Source: DASRSS01 sp035656335
GTDB lineage: Bacteria > Actinomycetota > Actinomycetes > Mycobacteriales > Jatrophihabitantaceae
Direction: 5' to 3'
NCBI GenBank assembly: GCA_035656335.1
Contig: DASRSS010000010.1
Coordinates: forward strand, 1 to 10,849
Length of the DNA stretch: 10,849 bases
The notes under the pieces are model-generated. The model was not told the DNA's origin and searched no databases. It saw only the letters and a program-made list of their open reading frames with translations. A program made the position numbers and the translations under genes. Of this stretch, positions 6,339-10,849 are shown in pieces. Position 1 is the stretch's first letter; each line of letters begins with the position of its first letter.

Positions 6339-7211
6339 TCACACCGGGGCGAAGGCGGACAGCAGCAGGTACGCGACCGCGGCACAGGGCAGCAGCGAGT
6401 CCAGCCGGTCCATGATCCCGCCGTGGCCGGGCAGCAGCTTGCCCATGTCCTTCACGCCCAGGTCCCGTTTGATCATGGACTCGCCCAGGTCGCCGAGGGT
6501 CGCGGTGACGCAGATGGCCAGGCCGAACAGCAGCCCCTGCCACCACGCCTGGTGGAACGTGAACACCAGGAACAGCACGCCCGCGGCCGAGCAGAACAGC
6601 ACGGAGCCGGCGAAGCCCTCCCACGTCTTGCCCTTCGACACGATCGGCGCGAGCGGGTGCCGCCCGAACAGCACGCCGGTCGCGTACCCACCGGTGTCGC
6701 TGCACACCACGGTCGCGATGAACGCCAGGATCCGCGCGGCGCCGTCGTCGGCGTGCACGGACAGCACGGCGAACGCGGCCAATGCCGGTAGGTACAGCAG
6801 CACGAAGCCGGACGCGCGCACGTCCCGCAGGTAGTTTTCGGCGCCGTCTCCGAGCCGCCACACGAAGACCGCGCACACGGCGACGAGCAGCGCGACGACG
6901 AGCCCGTCCGGTCCGCGCAGCCACGCCGCGACGAGCATCGCGACGCCGCCGGCGGCGACGGGCGTCAGCGCCACCCGGGCCCCGGACGTGGCGAGCGCCT
7001 GAGTCAGCTCGTAGCAGCCGTAGACGACGGCGAGGCCGACGATGACCGCGAAGCTGGGCCGGTAGACGAACAGGCTGGCGACGATGATCGCGCCGAGACC
7101 GACGCCGACGCCGATCGCCCGCGGCAGGTCGCGTCCGGCGCGGGACTTCCTCGGCTCAGCTGGAACTGGCGGAGCCCCCGCGTCCGGATCCGCGCTCATG
7201 GACGTGCTCAC
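6339..7211 (-). CDS. cdsA: Phosphatidate cytidylyltransferase (CDP-diacylglycerol synthase)
   Basis: 290 residues. It makes CDP-diacylglycerol from CTP and phosphatidate, the branch point for membrane phospholipids, at the cytoplasmic membrane. After a polar P/A/R-rich N-terminus (to about residue 30) there are seven or eight hydrophobic segments. The family signature lies at the C-terminus: SMIKRDLGVKD (245-255) followed by PGHGGIMDRLD (261-271). SDTGGY (171-176) and SKGKTWEG (192-199) are further conserved motifs of the family. The GTG start overlaps the frr stop by 4 bases (GTGA). An ATG at codon 5 (7199) is an alternative that sits at a more usual distance from the GAGG in the end of frr. 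It is part of the frr-cdsA operon pair typical of bacteria. Confidence 0.96.
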   Translation of the reverse strand: MSTSMSADPDAGAPPVPAEPRKSRAGRDLPRAIGVGVGLGAIIVASLFVYRPSFAVIVGLAVVYGCYELTQALATSGARVALTPVAAGGVAMLVAAWLRGPDGLVVALLVAVCAVFVWRLGDGAENYLRDVRASGFVLLYLPALAAFAVLSVHADDGAARILAFIATVVCSDTGGYATGVLFGRHPLAPIVSKGKTWEGFAGSVLFCSAAGVLFLVFTFHQAWWQGLLFGLAICVTATLGDLGESMIKRDLGVKDMGKLLPGHGGIMDRLDSLLPCAAVAYLLLSAFAPV

Positions 7212-7765
7212 ACCTCGAGCAGTTCGGTTTCCTTCGCCTTGACGGCGTCGTCGACCAGCGCGGTGTACTTGGCGGTCAGCTTGTCCAGCTCGCCCTCGGC
7301 GCGGTGCACGTCGTCCTCACCGGTCTCGCCGTCCTTGACCAGCTTGTCCAGCGCGTCTTTGGCGTGCCGGCGGATCGAGCGGATGGACACCTTGGCGTCC
7401 TCGCCCTTGCCCTTGGCGATCTTGACCAGGTCGCGGCGGCGCTCCTCGGTCAGCTGGGGGAACACGACGCGCACGATCGTGCCGTCGTTGGTCGGGTTCA
7501 CGCCGAGGTCGCTGTCGCGGATGGTCTTCTCGATCGCGCCGAGGGTGGACGCGTCGTACGGCTTGATGACGGCCATCCGCGCCTCGGGCACCGTGACGGA
7601 CGCGAGCTGCGGGATCGGCGTGGGCGAGCCGTAGTAGTCGACGACGAGCCGCGCGAAGGCCGACGCGTTGGCGCGCCCGGTGCGCAGGCCACCGAGCTCC
7701 TCGCGGGCCACGTGGACGGCCTTCTCCATCTTCTCTTCGGCCTCGAACATGGTCTCGTCGATCAT
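7208..7765 (-). CDS. frr: Ribosome recycling factor
   Basis: 185 residues, exactly the usual length. With EF-G it splits the post-termination ribosome. The two-domain pattern is clear. A first long helix (MFEAEEKMEKAVHVAREELGGLRTGRA) is followed by the beta/alpha domain (YYGSPTPIPQLASVTVPEAR; KPYDASTLGAIEKTI; DLGVNPTNDGTIVRV). The closing long helices contain FPQLTEERRRDLVKIAKGK and IRSIRRHAKDALDKLVKDG. The ATG has GGAG ten bases upstream. It starts 18 bases after the pyrH stop and overlaps cdsA at its end, so pyrH-frr-cdsA are surely cotranscribed. Confidence 0.98.
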   Translation of the reverse strand: MIDETMFEAEEKMEKAVHVAREELGGLRTGRANASAFARLVVDYYGSPTPIPQLASVTVPEARMAVIKPYDASTLGAIEKTIRDSDLGVNPTNDGTIVRVVFPQLTEERRRDLVKIAKGKGEDAKVSIRSIRRHAKDALDKLVKDGETGEDDVHRAEGELDKLTAKYTALVDDAVKAKETELLEV

Positions 7766-7783
7766 CTGATTCGCTCCAAGGTG

Positions 7784-8530
7784 TCAGTTCGACCCGGTGA
7801 CCAGCGTGCCGATCTTCTCACCGCGCACGACCCGCGCGATGTTCCCGTCGGCAAGCTCGAACACGACGATCGGCATGCCGTTGTCGCGGCACAGGCTGAA
7901 CGCGGTCGAGTCGGCGACCTTCAGGTCCCGGCTGAGCACGTCGTCGTAGGTGAGGCGGTCGAAGCGCACGGCGTCCGGGTGGGTGCGCGGGTCGGCGTCG
8001 TAGATCCCGTCCACGCCGCGCTTGCCCATGAGCAGCACGTCGCAGCCGATCTCCAGCGCGCGCTGCGCGCCCGCGGTGTCGGTGGAGAAGTACGGCATCC
8101 CGATGCCGGCGCCGAAGATCACGACGCGGCCCTTCTCCAGGTGCCGCTCGGCCCGGCGCGGAACGTACGGCTCGGCGACCTGGCCCATCGCGATCGCGGT
8201 CTGCACCCGGGTCGGGACGCCTTCCTTCTCCAGGAAGTCCTGCAGGGCGAGGCAGTTCATGACGGTGCCGAGCATCGCCATGTAGTCGGCCCGGTCGCGG
8301 TCCATGCCGCGCAGGCTCAGCTCGGCGCCGCGGAAGAAGTTGCCGCCGCCGGTGACGACCGCGACCTGCGTGCCGGACGCGACGACCTCGGCGATCTGCC
8401 GGGCGATGGAGTGGACGACGTCCGGGTCCACGCCCACCTTGCCGCCGCCGAACTCCTCCCCGGAGAGCTTCAGCAGCACGCGCTGGTACGAGCCGCCGAC
8501 GGACGAAGGGGCCGCCCCGGATTCAGTCAT
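7784..8530 (-). CDS. pyrH: UMP kinase
   Basis: 248 residues, of the bacterial hexameric amino-acid-kinase fold, unrelated to eukaryotic UMP/CMP kinases. It phosphorylates UMP to UDP in pyrimidine nucleotide synthesis, and in the family it is regulated by GTP and UTP. Motifs: phosphate-binding KLSGEEF (21-27), GGGNFFRG (61-68), DRDRADYMAMLGTVMN (77-92) and FGAGIGMPYFSTDT (139-152). MGKRGVDGIYDADPR (168-182) is the nucleotide-site loop. The ATG has GAGAGGGG about ten bases upstream. The C-terminus reads EKIGTLV, as typical for PyrH. A hairpin in the 57-base gap to tsf may reduce read-through into this gene. Confidence 0.98.
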   Translation of the reverse strand: MTESGAAPSSVGGSYQRVLLKLSGEEFGGGKVGVDPDVVHSIARQIAEVVASGTQVAVVTGGGNFFRGAELSLRGMDRDRADYMAMLGTVMNCLALQDFLEKEGVPTRVQTAIAMGQVAEPYVPRRAERHLEKGRVVIFGAGIGMPYFSTDTAGAQRALEIGCDVLLMGKRGVDGIYDADPRTHPDAVRFDRLTYDDVLSRDLKVADSTAFSLCRDNGMPIVVFELADGNIARVVRGEKIGTLVTGSN

Positions 8531-8569
8531 TCGGTGCGGCCCCTCTCGTCGGTTGTTGGTGCGTTGCTG

Positions 8570-8586
8570 GCAGCCTATCGGGCTGC
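8570..8586 (-). terminator. Short hairpin just after tsf (possible attenuator before pyrH)
   Basis: GCAGCC and GGCTGC (8586-8581 and 8575-8570 on the minus strand) form a perfect 6-base stem with a 5-base loop, starting one base past the tsf TAA. There is no T-run behind it, so strong intrinsic termination is unlikely. Partial termination or RNA stabilisation between rpsB-tsf and pyrH is plausible, since in E. coli a termination site follows tsf. Confidence 0.4.
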
Positions 8587-8587
8587 G

Positions 8588-9406
8588 TTACGCCTGCCCC
8601 ACCTCGAAGTGCGCGAACTTCGTGATGGTCACGCCGGCCGCGTCCAGCACCTGCTTGACGGACTTCTTCTGCTCCTGCACGGACTCCTGCTCAAGCAGGA
8701 CGACGGACTTGAAGAAGCCGTTCAGGCGGCCCTCGACGATCTTCGGCAGCGCGGCCTCGGGCTTGCCCTCGGCGCGCGTCGTCTCCTCGGCGACCCGACG
8801 CTCGGCCTCGACCACGTCGGCCGGGACCTCGTCGCGGGTCAGGTACTTCGGGCGCATCGCGGCGACCTGCATGGCGGCCGCGCGGGCGGCCTCGGCGTTG
8901 TCGCCGGTGAACTGCACCAGCACGCCGACCTGCGCGGGCAGGTCGGACGCCTTCTTGTGCAGGTAGGTCGCGACCGTGCCGTCCAGCTTGACGGCCCGGC
9001 GCAGCTCGAGCTTCTCGCCGATGACCGCGGCCAGCGCCTGGACGTTCTCCTCGACCGTCTTGCCGTCCTTGAGCGTCTCGCCCTTCAGCGTGTCCACGTC
9101 CACGGCCGAGGAGCCGGCGAAGTGCGCGACGATGTCGGCCGCGAGCGTCTGGAACTGCTCGTTCTTGGCGACGAAGTCGGTCTCGGACGCGAGCTCGATC
9201 ATCGCGCCCTCGGCGGCGGCGACGAGCCCATTTGACGCGACGCGGTCGCCGCGCTTGAGGTTCTTCGCCTCGCCGGCCACGCGCAGGTTCTCGACGGCCT
9301 TGTCGAAGTCGCCGTCGGCCTCCTCGAGCGCCTTCTTGCAGTCCATCATCCCGGCGCCGGTGGCGTCGCGGAGCTTCTTCACGTCAGCGGCGGAATAGTT
9401 CGCCAT
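8588..9406 (-). CDS. tsf: Elongation factor Ts
   Basis: 272 residues, normal for actinobacteria. It exchanges GDP for GTP on EF-Tu. The N-terminal UBA-like domain with signature LRDATGAGMMDCKKAL (12-27) and the core signature ELASETDFVAKNE (about 71-83), whose TDFV contacts EF-Tu, are both present. The C-terminal dimer-like subdomain ends VTITKFAHFEVGQA. The ATG has GAGGGA seven bases upstream. It lies 39 bases after rpsB, the universal partner gene, and is followed by a small hairpin. Confidence 0.98.
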   Translation of the reverse strand: MANYSAADVKKLRDATGAGMMDCKKALEEADGDFDKAVENLRVAGEAKNLKRGDRVASNGLVAAAEGAMIELASETDFVAKNEQFQTLAADIVAHFAGSSAVDVDTLKGETLKDGKTVEENVQALAAVIGEKLELRRAVKLDGTVATYLHKKASDLPAQVGVLVQFTGDNAEAARAAAMQVAAMRPKYLTRDEVPADVVEAERRVAEETTRAEGKPEAALPKIVEGRLNGFFKSVVLLEQESVQEQKKSVKQVLDAAGVTITKFAHFEVGQA

Positions 9407-9445
9407 TTCTCTATCCCTCTTAGGTCAGTAGTGGTCGAAAACGTC

Positions 9446-10285
9446 TCAGGCGCTCGGCGTCTCGGCCGGCGTCTCGCCGGCACCGCCCGCGCCGCCGGTC
9501 TTGAGCAGCTCCTGCTCCCACTCGGGCAGGGGCTCGTCGGCCGCGAGCTGGCCGCCGTCGGCCGGCTTCTCGTCCCGCCCGGCGTTCGCGGCGGCGTTAG
9601 CGCGGGCCACCAGGCCCTCGGCGACGGCGTCGGCGACGACGCGGGTGAGCAGCGCGGCGCTGCGGATGGCGTCGTCGTTGCCCGGGATCTTGTAGTCGAC
9701 CTCGTCGGGGTCGCAGTTCGTGTCCAGGATCGCGATGACCGGGATGCCCAGCTTGTGCGCCTCACCGACCGCGATGTGCTCCTTCTTGGTGTCGACCACC
9801 CACACCGCGCTGGGCACCTTGCTCATCTCGCGGATGCCGCCGAGCGTGCGCTCCAGCTTGACCTTCTCGCGGGTGAGCAGCAGCTGCTCCTTCTTGGTGG
9901 TGACGCCTTCCCAGCCGCCCTGCTCCATCGCCTCGAGCTCCTTGAGCCGCTGCAGGCGCTTGTAGACGGTTTGGAAGTTGGTGAGCATGCCGCCCAGCCA
10001 GCGCTGGTTCACGTACGGCATGCCGACGCGGGTCGCCTGCTCGGCGATGGAGCCCTGCGCCTGCTTCTTGGTGCCGACGAACAGGACGGTGCCGCCGTGC
10101 GCGACGGTCTCCTTGACGAACTCGTAGGCGCGGTCGATGTAGGACAGCGTCTGGTGCAGGTCGATGATGTAGAGCCCGTTGCGCTCGGTGAGGATGAAGC
10201 GCTTCATCTTCGGGTTCCAGCGGCGGGTCTGATGCCCGAAGTGCACGCCGGACTCGAGCATTTCCTTCATGGTGACGACGGCCAT
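9446..10285 (-). CDS. rpsB: 30S ribosomal protein S2
   Basis: 279 residues from the chosen start MAVVTMKEMLESGVHFGHQTR. It binds the 30S subunit near the head-body junction with S1-like partners. Diagnostic stretches are SGVHFGHQTRRWNPKMK, VNQRWLGGMLTN (signature) and the VPSAVWVVDTKKEHIAVGEA region. The C-terminus is a polar, G/A/P/E-rich tail typical of actinobacterial S2. The start is decided by a perfect AGGAGG at 10300-10295, nine bases before the ATG at 10285. An in-frame ATG ten codons earlier (10315) would add MHERTRRTTG, which homologues lack and which would run through the ribosome binding site. Confidence 0.97.
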   Translation of the reverse strand: MAVVTMKEMLESGVHFGHQTRRWNPKMKRFILTERNGLYIIDLHQTLSYIDRAYEFVKETVAHGGTVLFVGTKKQAQGSIAEQATRVGMPYVNQRWLGGMLTNFQTVYKRLQRLKELEAMEQGGWEGVTTKKEQLLLTREKVKLERTLGGIREMSKVPSAVWVVDTKKEHIAVGEAHKLGIPVIAILDTNCDPDEVDYKIPGNDDAIRSAALLTRVVADAVAEGLVARANAAANAGRDEKPADGGQLAADEPLPEWEQELLKTGGAGGAGETPAETPSA

Positions 10286-10526
10286 GCCGGTCGTCCTCCT
10301 CGTTCTTTCGTGCACGCGCGGTCGCCCGCGGCGTGCGGCCTCGGTTGTCGCGGACGGACCGGGTGGACCGCCTGCCCTGGTGCCCTGGGTCGCGGCCGTG
10401 CCGCCGCCCTCGTGGCGAGGACGGACCGAGGCAGGCCGCCGATTCGGCGAGAACTACCGCCGAAGGGGCACGCGAAGTCAGCCCACAGAAGCGAGCTGCG
10501 CCACCGAGTCTACCGGACGGCGGGGG
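10286..10526 (-). promoter_or_regulatory. rpsB upstream region with several inverted and direct repeats (probable leader)
   Basis: 241 bases without a supported gene. A perfect 7-base hairpin, TTCGGCG / CGCCGAA, lies at 10464-10458 and 10449-10443 with an 8-base loop. GCCTCGGT (10338-10345) is complementary to ACCGAGGC (10425-10432), which would fold the middle of the leader. The 10-base word GGACGGACCG occurs twice, at 10352-10361 and 10419-10428. A TAGACT hexamer on the minus strand at about 10514-10509 could be a -10 box, without a matching -35. A ribosomal-protein autoregulatory leader is plausible, since S2 leaders regulate rpsB-tsf in other bacteria, but no known consensus could be checked. 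Confidence 0.45.
10295..10300 (-). promoter_or_regulatory. Consensus ribosome binding site of rpsB
   Basis: AGGAGG on the minus strand, nine bases before the ATG at 10285. It fixes the rpsB start over the in-frame ATG at 10315. Confidence 0.9.
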
Positions 10527-10849
10527 TCAGCCCGCACGCGCGACGGCAGCAGCCTCGGTGCGGCTGCGGACGCCGAGTTTGGCCAGGATGTTGGACACGT
10601 GCACGCTCGCGGTCTTCTCGCTGATGTACAGCTGGCGGGCGATCTGCCGGTTGGTGCGCCCCTCGACGAGCAGGGCCAGCACCTCGGCCTCGCGGTCGGT
10701 CAGCGCGGCCGTCCCCCGGCCGCTCCGGGCACCGGCGCGGGCGGCGGGCGAGGTGCCCAGCGCCCGGATCTCGGCCAGCAGCGGCTCGGCCCGGAGCGTC
10801 CGGGCGGCGGTGCGCGCGAGGTCCGCCTGCTCGGCGGCCTCCGCGCCCC
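10527..10849 (-). CDS. LuxR-type HTH transcriptional regulator, C-terminal end (5' part outside window)
   Basis: About 107 codons are visible, ending in TGA at 10529-10527. The last about 65 residues are a clear LuxR/GerE DNA-binding domain: LTDREAEVLALLVEGRTNRQ, then IARQLYISEKTASVHVSNIL (helix-turn-helix with recognition helix KTASVHVSNILAKLG), then VRSRTEAAAVARAG. Upstream is an alanine- and arginine-rich helical piece (ARTLRAEPLLAEIRALG) like the last helices of a TPR array. This is the arrangement of large LuxR/MalT-type regulators with an N-terminal ATPase and TPR repeats, rather than a short response regulator. The target genes are unknown. A 5-base GC stem around the stop codon is the only terminator candidate before the rpsB leader. 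Confidence 0.88.
   Translation of the reverse strand, partial: GAEAAEQADLARTAARTLRAEPLLAEIRALGTSPAARAGARSGRGTAALTDREAEVLALLVEGRTNRQIARQLYISEKTASVHVSNILAKLGVRSRTEAAAVARAG

Noticed and set aside
10286..10315. Upstream ATG for rpsB at 10315
   Set aside because: The added residues are not in S2 homologues, and the consensus AGGAGG nine bases before 10285 lies inside the extension.
1..10849. tRNA/rRNA genes, CRISPR arrays, insertion sequences, phage or defence genes
   Set aside because: Looked for on both strands. No tRNA-like cloverleaf, regularly spaced repeat-spacer array, transposase motif or integrase was seen. The window is core chromosome plus a transporter operon.

Overview
The window is high-GC actinobacterial chromosome, and every gene I can support lies on the minus strand. 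The gene order rpsB-tsf-pyrH-frr-cdsA followed by rlmN, the actinobacterial S2 and EF-Ts forms, AGGAGG-type ribosome binding sites and GTG starts all point to an actinomycete. The RlmN and transporter sequences look closest to Pseudonocardiales-type proteins, but that is a judgement from memory and not a search.

Layout, read in the direction of transcription (high to low coordinates). (1) 10849-10527: C-terminal end of a LuxR-type HTH regulator, probably a large ATPase/TPR form. (2) 10526-10286: an untranslated stretch with several inverted repeats, the likely rpsB leader and promoter region. (3) 10285-6339: rpsB (S2), tsf (EF-Ts), pyrH (UMP kinase), frr (ribosome recycling factor) and cdsA (CDP-diacylglycerol synthase). 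These are closely packed; frr and cdsA overlap by 4 nt, and a hairpin sits between tsf and pyrH. (4) 6310-5783: a small P-loop kinase of the uridine-kinase type lying between cdsA and rlmN. (5) 5709-4588: rlmN, preceded by a short leader with two strong, overlapping base-pairing possibilities. (6) 4406-902: a four-gene osmoprotectant (glycine betaine/carnitine/choline class) ABC importer in the order ATPase, permease, permease, lipoprotein binding protein. Two of its junctions are TGATG overlaps. It has its own upstream region with a TACAAT box and repeated GCCCGA half-sites. (7) 901-716: a repeat-rich, gene-free stretch with a GC-rich inverted repeat that may end the transporter transcript. 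(8) 715-1: N-terminal part of a FUSC-like membrane protein that runs off the window.

The genes fall into a translation and membrane-lipid housekeeping cluster (S2, EF-Ts, RRF, UMP kinase feeding pyrimidine nucleotides, CdsA using CTP, and RlmN modifying 23S rRNA and tRNA) and a separate compatible-solute import operon. I did not find a clearly new multi-gene system. The least ordinary signals are non-coding: the rlmN leader, the hairpin around the kinase start codon, the half-sites upstream of the transporter, and the rpsB leader. The long plus-strand reading frames are antisense shadows caused by high GC.
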